Below are positions 52,477-62,152 of a stretch of 64,000 bases of DNA, piece by piece. How positions within the stretch are numbered: position 1 is the stretch's first letter; every line of letters begins with the position of its first letter. Under the pieces are notes generated by a model. The model saw only the letters and a list, made by a program, of their open reading frames with translations, was not told the origin of the DNA and did no database searches. The DNA lies in contig NZ_JOFV01000008.1 of the NCBI RefSeq assembly GCF_000718325.1, positions 62,001-126,000 of the forward strand, given 5' to 3'. Both the position numbers and the translations under genes were made by a program. The stretch is from Oerskovia turbata (GTDB lineage: Bacteria; Actinomycetota; Actinomycetes; Actinomycetales; Cellulomonadaceae).

Positions 52477-53091
52477 ATGGCCGAGCGGCTGGACCGGGAG
52501 CGCGTCGTGCGCGCGGCGCTCACGCTGCTCGACGAGGTCGGGCTCGACGGGCTGACCCTGCGCAGGCTCGCCCAGGACCTCGGCGTCAAGGCGCCCGCGC
52601 TCTACTGGCACGTCGCGAGCAAGACCGACCTGCTCCACGAGATGGCCGTCACGATGCTGCGCGACCTCGTCGACGGGGACGAGTGGAGCGAGGCGACGGT
52701 TGCCGGGATGCCCTGGCCCGACTGCGTGCGCGACTCTGCGTCGAGCCTGCGCCGGATGCTGCTCGCGCACCGCGACGGTGCCCGGGTCTTCGGCGGCACC
52801 CTCGTCACGGACGAGGCCCTGCGCGATGCGGTCGAGTGCCCCATGGGCGTCCTCACGTCGGCAGGGTTCACGCCCGACGACGCCGCGCACGCCTGGGGGA
52901 CCGTGCTCAGCTTCGTCCTGGGTTCCGTCGTCGAGGAGCAGGCGGTCGGCAGGTCCGTCGCTGCCGGTGGAGCTGGGGGTACGGACCGTCCTGAAGGTAC
53001 GGGCGGTGCCCCTGGTGCGGACGGCTTCGACGAGCGGTTCGCGTTCGGCGCCGACGTGATCGTCGCGGGACTGGCGGCGCGGCTGCGCTGA
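52477..53091 (+). CDS. TetR-family transcriptional regulator
   Basis: A 204-aa regulator. N-terminal HTH: RLDRERVVRAALTLLDEVGLDGLTLRRLAQDLGVKAPALYWHVASKTDLLHEMAVTML, typical of the TetR/AcrR class with a TetR_C-like ligand domain. Near the C-terminus there is a Gly/Ala-rich insertion (AAGGAGGTDRPEGTGGAPGADG). ATG at 52477 has a GGAGGA element upstream and is preferred over TTG at 52408. It is divergent from the quinone-reductase-like gene with a shared operator. Confidence 0.9.
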   Translation: MAERLDRERVVRAALTLLDEVGLDGLTLRRLAQDLGVKAPALYWHVASKTDLLHEMAVTMLRDLVDGDEWSEATVAGMPWPDCVRDSASSLRRMLLAHRDGARVFGGTLVTDEALRDAVECPMGVLTSAGFTPDDAAHAWGTVLSFVLGSVVEEQAVGRSVAAGGAGGTDRPEGTGGAPGADGFDERFAFGADVIVAGLAARLR

Positions 53092-53198
53092 GGGCGAGCG
53101 GCTCGGCGACCGCGAACTGGCGTACTGACGCCTCGCGGGGGATCGTGGAGGGGAGCGCGGACGCGACGAGGCGTCCGCCCCGGACGGCGGAGGACGTC

Positions 53199-53405
53199 AT
53201 GAGCGGCTCGGTAGCTCGCATCACCCAGATCAGTGCACGGTCCGACGTGAGCTTCGACGACGCGGTGAAGACCGGGATCGAGCGGGCGAGCGAGACGCTG
53301 CGCAACCTCACGGGCGCGTGGGTCAAGGAGCAGAAGGTCGAGGTCAGGGACGGGCGGATCGTCGCCTGGCAGGTGGCGCTCGAGGTCACGTTCGTCCTCG
53401 ACTGA
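53199..53405 (+). CDS. Dodecin
   Basis: A 68-aa flavin-binding dodecameric protein. The sequence MSGSVARITQISARSDVSFDDAVKTGIERASETLRNLTGAWVKEQKVEVRDGRIVAWQVALEVTFVLD has the beta-alpha-beta-beta pattern and the W in TGAWVKEQKVEV that packs against the flavin. ATG at 53199 with GGAGGACGTC upstream was chosen over the longer frame. Dodecins buffer free flavins. Confidence 0.9.
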   Translation: MSGSVARITQISARSDVSFDDAVKTGIERASETLRNLTGAWVKEQKVEVRDGRIVAWQVALEVTFVLD

Positions 53406-53457
53406 CGGAGGTCCGGGCGGGCGCGTCGGCTTGACCCGTGGAGGGGCGGGCGGCTAT

Positions 53458-53487
53458 TTGACCCTGCCTCCGGGATTCCCGTACCCT
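53458..53487 (+). promoter_or_regulatory. Promoter of rplU-rpmA operon
   Basis: -35 TTGACC (53458-53463), 18-bp spacer, -10 TACCCT (53482-53487), then a leader of about 120 nt before rplU. This is one of the few classical -35/-10 pairs in the window. The long leader could fold and might regulate the ribosomal genes; a defined r-protein site was not assigned. Confidence 0.6.
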
Positions 53488-53612
53488 TGAACGTCGGTGC
53501 GCTCGGTGCGCACTGGTCCCGTGTGCCCATGGTCCGGTCGCACTCGCACGCCACGGTGTGTTGAGTCCTGCCAAGACGACCAGACATGGCGAGCACGCCA
53601 AGACTAGAAGAG

Positions 53613-53933
53613 ATGAGCAACAACGTGGTGTACGCGATCGTCAAGGCCGGTGGCCGCCAGGAGAAGGTGTCCGTCGGCGATATCGTCGTCGTCGACCGTC
53701 TGTCGGCTGGTGCCGGGCAGTCCGTCGAGCTTCCTGCGATCCTGCTGGTGGACGGGGAGAAGGTGACCCACGACGCTGCGGCGCTCGCGAAGGTCAAGGT
53801 CACTGCTGAGGTCGTCCGGGACGAGAAGGGCCCGAAGATCACGATCCTCAAGTACAAGAACAAGACCGGCTACCGCAAGCGCCAGGGTCACCGTCAGCAG
53901 CTGACCCGCCTCAAGGTCACCGGCATCAAGTGA
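53613..53933 (+). CDS. rplU: 50S ribosomal protein L21
   Basis: A 106-aa ribosomal protein: [72 protein letters not shown] at 53613 has AGAAGAG upstream; GTG at 53625 is a possible alternative start giving VVYAIVKAG directly. Located before rpmA as usual. Confidence 0.96.
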   Translation: MSNNVVYAIVKAGGRQEKVSVGDIVVVDRLSAGAGQSVELPAILLVDGEKVTHDAAALAKVKVTAEVVRDEKGPKITILKYKNKTGYRKRQGHRQQLTRLKVTGIK

Positions 53934-54008
53934 CTTCCCTCGGTGGCTCGTGAGAGTTGCCGCAGGTGATCCCACCCCCTCTTCTTCCAGCACGAAAGCA
54001 GGTTCGAC

Positions 54009-54266
54009 ATGGCACACAAGAAGGGCGCGAGCTCCTCGCGCAACGGTCGTGACTCCAACGCCCAGCGCCTCGGCGTGAAGCGCTTCGGTGGCCAGGTCGT
54101 CAGCGCCGGCGAGATCATCGTCCGCCAGCGCGGCACCCACTTCCACCCGGGCAACAACGTCGGCCGCGGTGGCGACGACACGCTGTTCGCCCTGACCGCC
54201 GGTGCGGTTCAGTTCGGTACGCGCCGCGGGCGCAAGGTCGTCGACATCGTCTCGGCCGAGGCCTGA
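54009..54266 (+). CDS. rpmA: 50S ribosomal protein L27
   Basis: An 85-aa protein starting [62 protein letters not shown], the canonical L27 without an N-terminal propeptide. A strong hairpin follows before obg. Confidence 0.97.
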   Translation: MAHKKGASSSRNGRDSNAQRLGVKRFGGQVVSAGEIIVRQRGTHFHPGNNVGRGGDDTLFALTAGAVQFGTRRGRKVVDIVSAEA

Positions 54267-54287
54267 TCCACGACGCAGCACGCTTGA

Positions 54288-54322
54288 CAGGAGGGGCGCA
54301 CCGACGCGGTGCGCCCCTCCTG
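54288..54322 (+). terminator. Terminator/attenuator between rpmA and obg
   Basis: 16-bp perfect stem (CAGGAGGGGCGCACCG with complement), loop ACG, followed by TGTTCTTCCCCC. It probably limits read-through into obg. Confidence 0.78.
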
Positions 54323-54356
54323 GTGTTCTTCCCCCCTGCTTGAGAGGACCATTTCC

Positions 54357-55880
54357 ATGGCCACGTTCGTCGACCGCGTCGTCCTGCACGCCTCCGGCGG
54401 TGACGGCGGCAACGGTTGCGCCTCCATCCGCCGGGAGAAGTTCAAGCCGCTCGCCGGCCCTGACGGTGGCAACGGGGGGGACGGTGGGACCGTGCGGATC
54501 GTCGTCGACTCCCAGACCACGACGCTCCTCGAGTTCCACCACTCGCCGCACCGCCACGCGACCTCGGGCACCCAGGGCATGGGCGACCACCGCGCGGGCG
54601 CCAACGGCGGGGACCTGATCCTGCGCGTGCCCGACGGCACCGTGATCAAGGACACCGACGGCAACGTCCTGGCCGACCTCGTCGGCGAGGGGGCCGAGTA
54701 CGTCGCCGCAGCCGGTGGCCGTGGTGGCCTCGGCAACGCCGCGCTCGCCTCCCAGCGCCGCAAGGCGCCCGGGTTCGCGCTGCTCGGCGAGCCCGGCGAG
54801 GAGGCCGACTTCGTCCTCGAGGTCAAGTCGATCGCCGACGTCGCGCTCGTCGGGTTCCCGAGCGCCGGCAAGTCCTCGCTCGTCGCCGCGATCTCCGCGG
54901 CCCGGCCCAAGATCGCCGACTACCCGTTCACGACCCTCGTCCCCAACCTGGGCGTGGTCCAGGCGGGCGACTCGCGTTACACGGTCGCCGACGTCCCCGG
55001 CCTCATCCCGGGCGCGAGCCAGGGCAAGGGGCTCGGCCTGGAGTTCCTGCGTCACATCGAGCGCACCGCGGTGATCGTGCACGTGCTCGACTGCGCGACG
55101 CTCGAGCCCGATCGTGACCCGATCTCCGACCTCGAGGCACTCGAGGCAGAGCTCGACGCCTACGCGGGCGACCTCGACATCGAAGGGGCCCGGCTCCCGC
55201 TCAACGAGCGCCCGCGCCTCGTGGTGCTCAACAAGATCGACGTCCCCGAGGCCCGCGAGCTCGCCGAGCTCGTGCGCCCCGACCTCGAGGCCCGCGGCCT
55301 GCGGGTCTTCGAGATCTCGACCGCGAGCCACGAGGGCCTGCGCCCCCTGACGTTCGCGCTCGCCGAGCTCGTCGACCAGGCCCGCCGCGAGGCCCCAGCC
55401 CCCGCCCCAGCCCGCACGATCCTGCGCCCCAAGGCCGTCGACGACGCAGGCTTCACCGTGACCCGCAAGGGCGGCGTCGAGACCGGCTTCTACTTCGAGG
55501 TCCGCGGCTCCAAGCCCGAGCGCTGGGTCCGCCAGACCGACTTCTCGAACGACGAGGCCGTGGGTTACCTCGCGGACCGCCTCGCACGCCTGGGGGTCGA
55601 GGAGAAGCTCTTCAAGGCCGGCGCCGTCGCAGGCGACGAGGTGCGCATCGGCTCCGACAAGAACGCGGTCGTGTTCGACTGGGAGCCCACGCTCATCACG
55701 GGCGCCGAGCACCTCGGTGGTCCCCGCGGCTCCGACCTGCGGCTCGAGGACACCTCGCGCCCCACGCGTACCGACAAGCGCCGCGAGTACACCGAGCGCA
55801 TGGACGCCAAGGCCGAGGCCCGCGCCGAGCTCTGGACCGAGCGCGAGTCCGGGCACTGGACGGACCCCGACCAGGACTGA
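54357..55880 (+). CDS. obgE: GTPase Obg/CgtA
   Basis: A 507-aa essential GTPase for ribosome assembly and stress control. Gly-rich Obg domain (about 1-158: [26 protein letters not shown]), G domain with GFPSAGKSS (166-174), [16 protein letters not shown] (switch), NKIDVPE (G4), then an OCT domain near 345-420 ([29 protein letters not shown]...). An acidic/basic C-terminal tail of about 70 residues. ATG at 54357 chosen; AGAGGA lies 8 nt upstream. Confidence 0.96.
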   Translation: MATFVDRVVLHASGGDGGNGCASIRREKFKPLAGPDGGNGGDGGTVRIVVDSQTTTLLEFHHSPHRHATSGTQGMGDHRAGANGGDLILRVPDGTVIKDTDGNVLADLVGEGAEYVAAAGGRGGLGNAALASQRRKAPGFALLGEPGEEADFVLEVKSIADVALVGFPSAGKSSLVAAISAARPKIADYPFTTLVPNLGVVQAGDSRYTVADVPGLIPGASQGKGLGLEFLRHIERTAVIVHVLDCATLEPDRDPISDLEALEAELDAYAGDLDIEGARLPLNERPRLVVLNKIDVPEARELAELVRPDLEARGLRVFEISTASHEGLRPLTFALAELVDQARREAPAPAPARTILRPKAVDDAGFTVTRKGGVETGFYFEVRGSKPERWVRQTDFSNDEAVGYLADRLARLGVEEKLFKAGAVAGDEVRIGSDKNAVVFDWEPTLITGAEHLGGPRGSDLRLEDTSRPTRTDKRREYTERMDAKAEARAELWTERESGHWTDPDQD

Positions 55881-55923
55881 CCCCCGCACGGGTCGACGGG
55901 CTCGTCGACGGTGCACGTCCGCC

Positions 55924-55963
55924 CGCAGGGCGGGTACGGCCCTCGGGTCGTGCCCGCCCTGCG
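55924..55963 (+). terminator. Terminator hairpin after obg
   Basis: CGCAGGGCGGG/CCCGCCCTGCG 11-bp arms within a larger stem, about 45 nt after the obg stop. The remaining about 165 bases to proB are otherwise unassigned; GTGTCA/TGACAC (56073-56089) is a possible operator. Confidence 0.65.
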
Positions 55964-56116
55964 GCGTCCCCCGGATGGTGCCGACCCAGCGGGCGGGCGG
56001 GACGAGCGCCCGCAGGGGAGCGGCGCCGTCGGGCAGGCGGGGGAGCGGGTGACCACGCCGTCCCACCGTGAGGTGTCACACGCTGACACGGCGCCCCGCC
56101 CGGGCGCCCGGCGCGG

Positions 56117-56122
56117 GATGAT
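56117..56122 (+). promoter_or_regulatory. -10 element GATGAT of proB (leaderless)
   Basis: GATGAT, 6 nt before the proB GTG. Similar to CATGAT before birA. Confidence 0.4.
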
Positions 56123-56128
56123 GGGCCC

Positions 56129-57271
56129 GTGAATGCGCTCTCCGCACGCTCCCAGGTCGCCACGGCCCACCGGGTCGTCGTCAAGATCGGCTCGTCCTCC
56201 CTCACCGGACCGGACGGGCACCTCAGCGTCCCGGCCCTCCAGGCGCTCGTCGACGTGATCGCTGCCCGCCACGCGGCGGGCGGGCAGGTCGTGCTCGTGA
56301 CGTCGGGGGCGATCGCCGCGGGGATCGGACCGCTCGGCCTGAGCGCGCGACCTCGCGACCTCGCGACGGCCCAGGCCGCGGCCTCCGTGGGCCAGGGGCT
56401 CCTGGTCGCCCGGTACGCGCAGGCGTTCGCGGGGTACGGCATCCGCGTGGGCCAGGTGCTCCTCACGGCCGAGGACACCATCCGCCGCGGCCACTACCGC
56501 AACGCGCAGCGCTCGCTCGAACGGCTCCTGGACCTGGGGATCGTGCCGGTCGTCAACGAGAACGACGCGGTCGCGACGGACGAGATCCGCTTCGGCGACA
56601 ACGACCGCCTCGCCGCCCTGGTCTCGCACCTGGTCCGCGCCGACGCGATGGTCCTGCTGACCGACGTCGACGGCCTGTACGACGGCCCGCCCTCGCGCCC
56701 CGGCACCCAGCGCATCCGGGAGGTCCGGTCCGCGCTCGACCTCGAAGGCATCGAGGTCACGGGCCGCGGCAGCTCGATCGGGACGGGCGGCATGCTCACC
56801 AAGCTCGAGTCGGTGCGCATCGCGACGGGCTCGGGCATCCCGGTCGTCCTGACCAAGGCCGCGCACGCCGAGGGCGCCCTCGCGGGACGCGAGGTCGGCA
56901 CGTGGTTCGCGGTGACCGGCAAGCGCACGACGCGCCGGCGCCTGTGGCTCGCGCACGCCGCCCGCACGCGCGGGCGCCTCGAGCTCGACGAAGGAGCGGT
57001 CACCGCGGTCCTGGGCGGACGCGCGTCGCTGCTGCCCGCGGGCGTGGTCGGCGTCACGGGCGACTTCGACGCGGGCGACCCCGTCGAGCTCGTCGCGCCC
57101 GACGGGCGCGTGATCGCGCGCGGACTCGTCGCGTTCGACTCGAGCGACATCCCGGGCCTGCTCGGACGGTCGACGCACGAGCTGCGCGACAGGCTGGGCG
57201 AGGGGTACGACCGCGAGATCGTGCACCGCGACGACCTCGTGCTCGTGGGGCGCAGGCGCAAGGCGTCCTGA
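56129..57271 (+). CDS. proB: Glutamate 5-kinase
   Basis: A 380-aa first enzyme of proline synthesis, forming glutamate-5-phosphate. Seen: VVVKIGSSSLTGPDGHLS (kinase start), VTSGAIAAGIGPLGL, VPVVNENDAVATDEIRFGDNDRLAALVSHLVRADAMVLLTDVDGLYDG, GRGSSIGTGGMLTKLESVRIATGSGI. A C-terminal PUA domain occupies about 283-376. GTG start with leaderless-type upstream hexamer. proA follows 126 nt later. Confidence 0.95.
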   Translation: MNALSARSQVATAHRVVVKIGSSSLTGPDGHLSVPALQALVDVIAARHAAGGQVVLVTSGAIAAGIGPLGLSARPRDLATAQAAASVGQGLLVARYAQAFAGYGIRVGQVLLTAEDTIRRGHYRNAQRSLERLLDLGIVPVVNENDAVATDEIRFGDNDRLAALVSHLVRADAMVLLTDVDGLYDGPPSRPGTQRIREVRSALDLEGIEVTGRGSSIGTGGMLTKLESVRIATGSGIPVVLTKAAHAEGALAGREVGTWFAVTGKRTTRRRLWLAHAARTRGRLELDEGAVTAVLGGRASLLPAGVVGVTGDFDAGDPVELVAPDGRVIARGLVAFDSSDIPGLLGRSTHELRDRLGEGYDREIVHRDDLVLVGRRRKAS

Positions 57272-57385
57272 GCGGTTCCGGGCACTCGCACGCCCGCCCA
57301 GGGCCAGCCCGACGGCGGAGCGTGCGCGGCGTCGTCGGGCCGCCTCGGTCCGCGGACGCCGCAGACACGCACGACCCGCGCGACG

Positions 57386-57391
57386 TAGGCT
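57386..57391 (+). promoter_or_regulatory. -10 element TAGGCT of proA (leaderless)
   Basis: TAGGCT, 6 nt before the proA ATG. It indicates that proA has its own promoter. Confidence 0.5.
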
Positions 57392-57397
57392 CGTCGC

Positions 57398-58771
57398 ATG
57401 ACCGCGCTCAGCCCCACCTCCGCCCTCGACCCGACCGCGACGACCGCGACGAGCGGCCCGCAGACGCCGCCCGCCGTGGCCACGGGCCCGTCGACCGCGC
57501 CGGACGTCTCGGTCACGCAGGACGTCGAGGCGACCGCCCGTCGCGCCAAGACAGCCTCGCGCAGGCTCGCGACCGCGACGCGCGCCACCAAGGACGCCGC
57601 GCTGCATGCGCTCGCCGACGCCCTGGTCGCGGCCACCGCCGAGATCGTCACGGCCAACGCGCAGGACCTCGAGCGAGGACGGGAGAACGGCACGTCCGCC
57701 GGGCTCCTCGACCGTCTCGCGCTCACGCCCGAACGGATCGTCGCGATCGCCGACGCGCTGCGGGAGCTCGCGGCGCTGCCCGACCCGGTCGGGGAGGTCG
57801 TGCGCGGCTCGACGCTGCCCAACGGCCTGCGCCTGCGCCAGGTGCGCGTACCCATGGGCGTCGTCGGCATGATCTACGAGGCGCGCCCCAACGTGACCGT
57901 CGACGCCGCGGGCCTCGCGCTCAAGAGCGGCAACGCAGTGATCCTGCGCGGAGGCTCGGCCGCCGCGCGCTCGAACGAGATCATCGTCGACGTCCTGGGC
58001 CGTGCGCTCGCCGCCCAGGGGCTGCCCGCAGACCTCGTCCAGTCGATCGACCGGCACGGGCGCCCCGGCGCCGTCGCGCTCATGCACGCGCGCGGCCTCG
58101 TCGACGTGCTCGTCCCGCGCGGGGGAGCGGACCTCATCCAGACCGTCGTCCGCGAGTCCACCGTGCCCGTGATCGAGACCGGCGTGGGCAACTGCCACGT
58201 GTACGTCGACGCGTCGGCCGACCAGACCAGCGCGCTGGAGATCCTGCTCAACTCCAAGACGCAGCGCGTCGGGGTCTGCAACGCTGCCGAGACGCTGCTC
58301 GTCCACGCCGACGCCGCGCCGCAGTTCCTGCCCGCAGCGCTCGCCGCGCTCGACGAGGCAGGCGTCGTGCTGCACGGCGACCCCCGGACGGCCGAGCTCG
58401 CGCCCGACGGCATCGAGATCCTCGCCGCGACCGACGACGACTGGGCCCGCGAGTACCTCGCGCCCGAGATCGCGGTGCGCGTCGTCCCGGACCTGGACGC
58501 GGCGATCGAGCACATCCGCACCTGGACCTCGGGGCACACCGAGGCGATCGTGACACGCGACCTGGCCTCCTCGGAGCGCTTCGTCGCCGAGCTCGACTCC
58601 GCCGCGATCATGGTCAACGCCTCGACCCGGTTCACCGACGGGGCGCAGTTCGGGCTCGGCGCCGAGATCGGCATCTCGACCCAGAAGCTCCACGCGCGCG
58701 GCCCCATGGGGCTCGCGGAGCTCACGACGACCAAGTGGGTCGTGCACGGCGACGGCCACGTGCGGCCCTGA
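57398..58771 (+). CDS. proA: Glutamate-5-semialdehyde dehydrogenase (gamma-glutamyl phosphate reductase)
   Basis: A 457-aa second proline enzyme, reducing glutamate-5-phosphate with NADPH. The N-terminal about 45 residues are a Thr/Ala/Pro-rich extension not usual in ProA. Catalytic region: [17 protein letters not shown] with the conserved Cys. Also [40 protein letters not shown] and [19 protein letters not shown] at 57398 follows TAGGCT directly, favouring the long form. Confidence 0.95.
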   Translation: MTALSPTSALDPTATTATSGPQTPPAVATGPSTAPDVSVTQDVEATARRAKTASRRLATATRATKDAALHALADALVAATAEIVTANAQDLERGRENGTSAGLLDRLALTPERIVAIADALRELAALPDPVGEVVRGSTLPNGLRLRQVRVPMGVVGMIYEARPNVTVDAAGLALKSGNAVILRGGSAAARSNEIIVDVLGRALAAQGLPADLVQSIDRHGRPGAVALMHARGLVDVLVPRGGADLIQTVVRESTVPVIETGVGNCHVYVDASADQTSALEILLNSKTQRVGVCNAAETLLVHADAAPQFLPAALAALDEAGVVLHGDPRTAELAPDGIEILAATDDDWAREYLAPEIAVRVVPDLDAAIEHIRTWTSGHTEAIVTRDLASSERFVAELDSAAIMVNASTRFTDGAQFGLGAEIGISTQKLHARGPMGLAELTTTKWVVHGDGHVRP

Positions 58772-58883
58772 TCACATGCTGCTCATCGCCCGGCACGACC
58801 GTGAGAGACTGGACGACGATCAGCGCCCGGCGCCGATCACCCGCCGACCACGCACCACGCTCAAGAACCCGTAGGAGGACATC

Positions 58884-59039
58884 GTGCTCGCTGCTGCCGC
58901 ACAGGTTGCCCAGGAGAACGCCGAAGCCGTCACCCACCTGCCGATCCCGCCCGTCGGGTTCGGGGTCGTCGCCTTCGGGGTGCTCGTCGGCCTGCTCCTC
59001 GTGACCTACGCCTTCCGCAGCGTCGGTACCCGCCACTGA
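58884..59039 (+). CDS. Small single-pass membrane protein (51 aa)
   Basis: GTG at 58884 with strong AGGAGGACATC ribosome binding site. Sequence [51 protein letters not shown]: a short helical N-terminus, a Pro turn, one membrane segment and a basic end. A comparable small protein between proA and nadD is found in related actinobacteria. Function is unknown. Confidence 0.8.
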   Translation: MLAAAAQVAQENAEAVTHLPIPPVGFGVVAFGVLVGLLLVTYAFRSVGTRH

Positions 59040-59065
59040 CCCCGGCCCTGGTGGATCCTTCGGAG

Positions 59066-59671
59066 ATGACGGCGAGCAGACGGCCCCGGCTCGGGGTGAT
59101 GGGTGGCACGTTCGACCCCATCCACCACGGTCACCTCGTCGCTGCGAGCGAGGCCGTGGCACGCTTCGAGCTCGACGAGGTCGTCTTCGTCCCCACCGGC
59201 AAGCCCAGCTTCAAGCAGCACCAGAAGGTCACCGCACCGGAGCACCGGTACCTCATGACCGTCATCGCGACGGCCTCGAACCCGCGCTTCACCGTGAGCC
59301 GGGTCGACATCGACCGGCCCGGGCTCACCTACACCGTGGACACGCTGCGCGACCTGCGCGAGCAACGACCCGAGGCCGACCTCTACTTCATCTCCGGTGC
59401 AGACGCGATCGAGCAGATGCTGACCTGGAAGGATGCCGACGACCTCTGGAAGATGGCACACTTCGTGGCGGTCTCCCGTCCGGGACACCGGCTCAGCGTC
59501 GACGGCCTGCCGCCCGGGGTCGTCTCCACGTTGGAGATCCCGGCGCTCGCCATCTCGTCGACCGACTGTCGGCAGCGGGCGCAGTCCGGTCAGCCGGTCT
59601 GGTACCTGGTGCCGGACGGAGTCGTCCAGTACATCGCGAAGCACGGCCTGTACAGAGGATCAGCATCATGA
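59066..59671 (+). CDS. nadD: Nicotinate-nucleotide adenylyltransferase
   Basis: About 201 aa, NAD synthesis: joins nicotinate mononucleotide and ATP. Seen: [21 protein letters not shown] (HxGH motif), [48 protein letters not shown], and [21 protein letters not shown] (the usual ISST.IR has Cys here). ATG at 59066 preferred; GTG at 59051 would add 5 residues. Its stop overlaps the next ATG (ATGA). Confidence 0.93.
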   Translation: MTASRRPRLGVMGGTFDPIHHGHLVAASEAVARFELDEVVFVPTGKPSFKQHQKVTAPEHRYLMTVIATASNPRFTVSRVDIDRPGLTYTVDTLRDLREQRPEADLYFISGADAIEQMLTWKDADDLWKMAHFVAVSRPGHRLSVDGLPPGVVSTLEIPALAISSTDCRQRAQSGQPVWYLVPDGVVQYIAKHGLYRGSAS

Positions 59672-60699
59672 GTGATCAGCACGGGAGCATGCAGCCCGTC
59701 CGCCCGTTGACGCGCCGAGAGATCCGCGAGCGTGAAGCCGCGGCGGCCGAGCAGGCGGCTGGAGGTGCGCCGTCCGCGCCGGGCGGCTACGCACCGCCGC
59801 CGACGCAGGCCCAGGCCTCGCCCCCGGCAGGCCCGCCGCCGTCGCGACGGTCGATGCGCGACGTGTCCGCGCCGACGCCCGCCGAACCGCACTCCGCGCA
59901 GGCACCGGTCGTCCGCCCACCCTCGATGACGGGGGGCATGCGCGGCGTCGACGAGACCGGTCGGCTCACGCCGATCCAGGAGACCGCCGAGCGGGTCGCG
60001 ATCCGCCCCGCGCAGACGCCGCCTCCCGGGATGACACCTCCGGTCCGCCAGAGCATGCGAGCCCCGTCGACGGCTCCGTCGCCCTTCGCGACGCCGGCGC
60101 GCCCTGCCGCTCCTGAGCCGGCGCCCCAGAACACGCCGTCGCCCTTCCCCCCGGCGCAGCCGCCCTCACCCTTCCCGCCTGCGCGGGAGTCGGTGGCCTC
60201 GCGGACCCCGGCGCCCGAGACGCCGCGTGCCGCTGCGACACCGGCCCCCGCCCCTGCGGGGCTGCCGTGGGAGCAGAGCACGCCGAGCGGGCTCGCGCAG
60301 CAGTCCCCGGAGCCTGCCCGCGCCGCGCTCCCGTGGGAGACGCCGGCCCCGGCCTCTGCCCAGCCGCCGGTCCAGGCCTCCCCGTTCCCGGGGGCGCCGA
60401 GCAGCTCGGCGCAGGGACCTGACGAGGGCTCGCCGTTCCCGGTCGCCGGGAGCGCCCGCCAGAGTCCCGCGGGCCGCGGCGCGGACGACGGCGAGGACGA
60501 CGCGGTGGACGAGCGGCCCCCCGGCCACGCGTACACCTGGCTGCACTACCTGATCCTCATCGCCGTGGCCTTCGTCCTCGGGCTGCTGATCTGGAAGCTC
60601 CTCCTGGGTGAAGGGCCGAGCATCGCCGAGTCCGTCGCCCCGGTCGGCGTCGAGGCACTGGCCTCGAACACCACGTACCACCACGGCCCGTCCTCCTGA
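59668..60699 (+). CDS. Pro-rich low-complexity membrane protein
   Basis: A 343-aa protein starting in an ATGA overlap with nadD. Residues about 1-285 are Pro/Ala/Ser-rich, with repeated SPF(P/A) and LPWE motifs and the start [17 protein letters not shown]. One membrane segment ([25 protein letters not shown], about 290-315) is followed by a short extracellular tail. No domain recognised. Its place between nadD and rsfS is conserved in some actinobacteria; it may be an envelope or scaffold protein. Confidence 0.75.
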   Translation: MSDQHGSMQPVRPLTRREIREREAAAAEQAAGGAPSAPGGYAPPPTQAQASPPAGPPPSRRSMRDVSAPTPAEPHSAQAPVVRPPSMTGGMRGVDETGRLTPIQETAERVAIRPAQTPPPGMTPPVRQSMRAPSTAPSPFATPARPAAPEPAPQNTPSPFPPAQPPSPFPPARESVASRTPAPETPRAAATPAPAPAGLPWEQSTPSGLAQQSPEPARAALPWETPAPASAQPPVQASPFPGAPSSSAQGPDEGSPFPVAGSARQSPAGRGADDGEDDAVDERPPGHAYTWLHYLILIAVAFVLGLLIWKLLLGEGPSIAESVAPVGVEALASNTTYHHGPSS

Positions 60700-60728
60700 C
60701 GGGCCCCGAGACAAACACACGGAGAGTC

Positions 60729-61166
60729 GTGACTGCAACGGAACGCGCTGTCGAGCTTGCGGTGATCGCGGCTCGCGCCGCATCGGACCGCAAGGCCGAA
60801 GAGATCATCGCCCTGGACGTCAGTGAGCAGCTCGTGCTCACGGACGTCTTCCTGATCGCGTCGGGATCGAGCGAGCGGCAGGTGTCCGCCATCGTGGACG
60901 CCGTCGAGGAAGAGCTGCACAAGGTCGGGGTCAAGCCCATCCGCCGTGAGGGCAAGTCGGAGGCTCGCTGGGTCCTGCTGGACTTCGGCGACATCGTCGT
61001 GCACGTCCAGCACTCGGAGGACCGCGTCTACTACGCGCTCGAGCGCCTCTGGAAGGACTGCCCCGTCGTCGAGCTGCCCGAGGACGCACGTGGCGGAGAC
61101 GGCGCCTCGTCCGAGGACGCCGTGTCCGACGGTTCGATCCACCTCGCGGAGGACGCGCAGGCGTGA
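60729..61166 (+). CDS. rsfS: Ribosome silencing factor RsfS
   Basis: A 145-aa factor that binds L14 and blocks subunit joining. The core AVIAARAASDRKAEEIIALDVSEQLVLTDVFLIASGSSERQVSAIVDAVEEELHKVG, then EGKSEARWVLLDFGDIVVHVQHSEDRVYYALERLWKD, is canonical; the acidic C-terminal tail is variable. GTG start. Its stop overlaps the phosphatase GTG (GTGA). Confidence 0.95.
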   Translation: MTATERAVELAVIAARAASDRKAEEIIALDVSEQLVLTDVFLIASGSSERQVSAIVDAVEEELHKVGVKPIRREGKSEARWVLLDFGDIVVHVQHSEDRVYYALERLWKDCPVVELPEDARGGDGASSEDAVSDGSIHLAEDAQA

Positions 61167-61843
61167 GTGCTCGTACCGTCGTCTTCCTGCGCCACGGGCG
61201 CACCGAGTACAACGCGGCCATGCGCCTCCAGGGACAGGTCGACATCCCGCTCGACGCGGTAGGCCACTGGCAGGCAGAGCAGGGGGCACGGTCGCTCGCG
61301 GCCGCGCACGCCGCGACGGTCGTCGTCGCGTCCGACCTGACGCGTGCCGCGGAGACCGCGAGGTATTACGGCAAGGCGACGGGCCTGCCCGTCTCGCTCG
61401 ACGAGCGTCTGCGCGAGCGCGGGTTCGGCGAGTGGGAGGGCATGACGGGCGAGGAGCTCTCCGAGCGCTGGCCCGACGAGTACGCGGCGTGGCGCCGTGG
61501 CGAGGAGCCCGCACGCGCGGGGGCCGAGTCACGGTCCGACGTCGCGGCCCGCATGGTCGAGGCTGTGACCGAGCACGCCGACGCCCTGGACGAGAAGGAC
61601 ACGCTCGTGGTCGTCTCGCACGGTGCGGCGATCACGCTCGCGATCACCGCGATGCTCGGCCTGGATCCGTCGGGCTGGCGGGGGATCTCCGGGCTCAACA
61701 ACGTCCACTGGTCGCAGCTCCAGCGCTCGGGGGCCAACGCGCACCCGGCGTGGAGGCTCGTCGCGCACAACGTCGGAGCCGACTTCTCGCTCGACGAGTG
61801 GGCGTCCGGACCCGATTGGATTTTCCAGCCGACTTCGGCATAA
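61163..61843 (+). CDS. Histidine-phosphatase-family protein
   Basis: A 226-aa enzyme of the phosphoglycerate mutase/acid phosphatase fold. RHGRTEYN holds the catalytic His; VASDLTRAAETARYYG, ERGFGEWEGMTGEELSERWPDEYAAWRRGE and VVSHGAAITLAITAML give the other active-site residues. Coupled to rsfS. In actinobacteria this pair is common; the substrate is not known. Confidence 0.9.
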   Translation: MSARTVVFLRHGRTEYNAAMRLQGQVDIPLDAVGHWQAEQGARSLAAAHAATVVVASDLTRAAETARYYGKATGLPVSLDERLRERGFGEWEGMTGEELSERWPDEYAAWRRGEEPARAGAESRSDVAARMVEAVTEHADALDEKDTLVVVSHGAAITLAITAMLGLDPSGWRGISGLNNVHWSQLQRSGANAHPAWRLVAHNVGADFSLDEWASGPDWIFQPTSA

Positions 61844-61901
61844 ACTAGCGATGCTTCCGAGGGGGAAAACCTCACGGAAGCACGGGGCCAGCAATGGTTC
61901 T

Positions 61902-61974
61902 GGGGCTGTGGCGCAGCTGGTAGCGCACCTGCATGGCATGCAGGGGGTCAGGGGTTCGAGTCCCCTCAGCTCCA
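61902..61974 (+). tRNA. tRNA-Ala (anticodon GGC)
   Basis: A 73-nt cloverleaf: acceptor GGGGCTG/CAGCTCC, D arm GCGCAGCTGGTAGCGC, anticodon stem CCTGC/GCAGG with loop ATGGCAT (anticodon GGC at 61935-61937), T arm GGGGTTCGAGTCCCC. CCA is not encoded. It reads GCC codons, the commonest Ala codon in this genome. Confidence 0.97.
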
Positions 61975-61980
61975 CCCGAC

Positions 61981-62016
61981 ACGAAGGCCGTCTCCCGCGA
62001 GGGAGGCGGCCTTCGT
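61981..62016. terminator. Terminator after tRNA-Ala
   Basis: Stem ACGAAGGCCGTCTCCC with near-perfect complement, loop GCGA, then CCTTCGTCGT-type tail. Separates the convergent gene ending at 62153. Confidence 0.78.
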
Positions 62017-62152
62017 CGTTGTTCGCGGCCTGTTCTCACCCGCTAAGGGTCGAATGTGTCGCACGTCACCGGTGGGCGTTTCGCCCTCTCACGGGGGCCT
62101 TCGTCGGGTGCCGCCGAGGCTCGGCGAACGGGCTGAGCCGGCTCGACGCAGA
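62017..62152. other. Intergenic stretch, no gene seen
   Basis: 136 bases between the tRNA terminator and the stop of the small minus-strand gene. No convincing reading frame or repeat. Confidence 0.4.

Noticed and set aside
53604..56066. An 820-codon minus-strand open frame opposite rplU, rpmA and obg
   Set aside because: Antisense shadow of conserved ribosomal and GTPase genes.
55565..58759. A 1064-codon minus-strand open frame opposite obg, proB and proA
   Set aside because: Mirror of real plus-strand genes; composition (Arg/Asp/Val/Gly) is typical of antisense of high-GC coding DNA.
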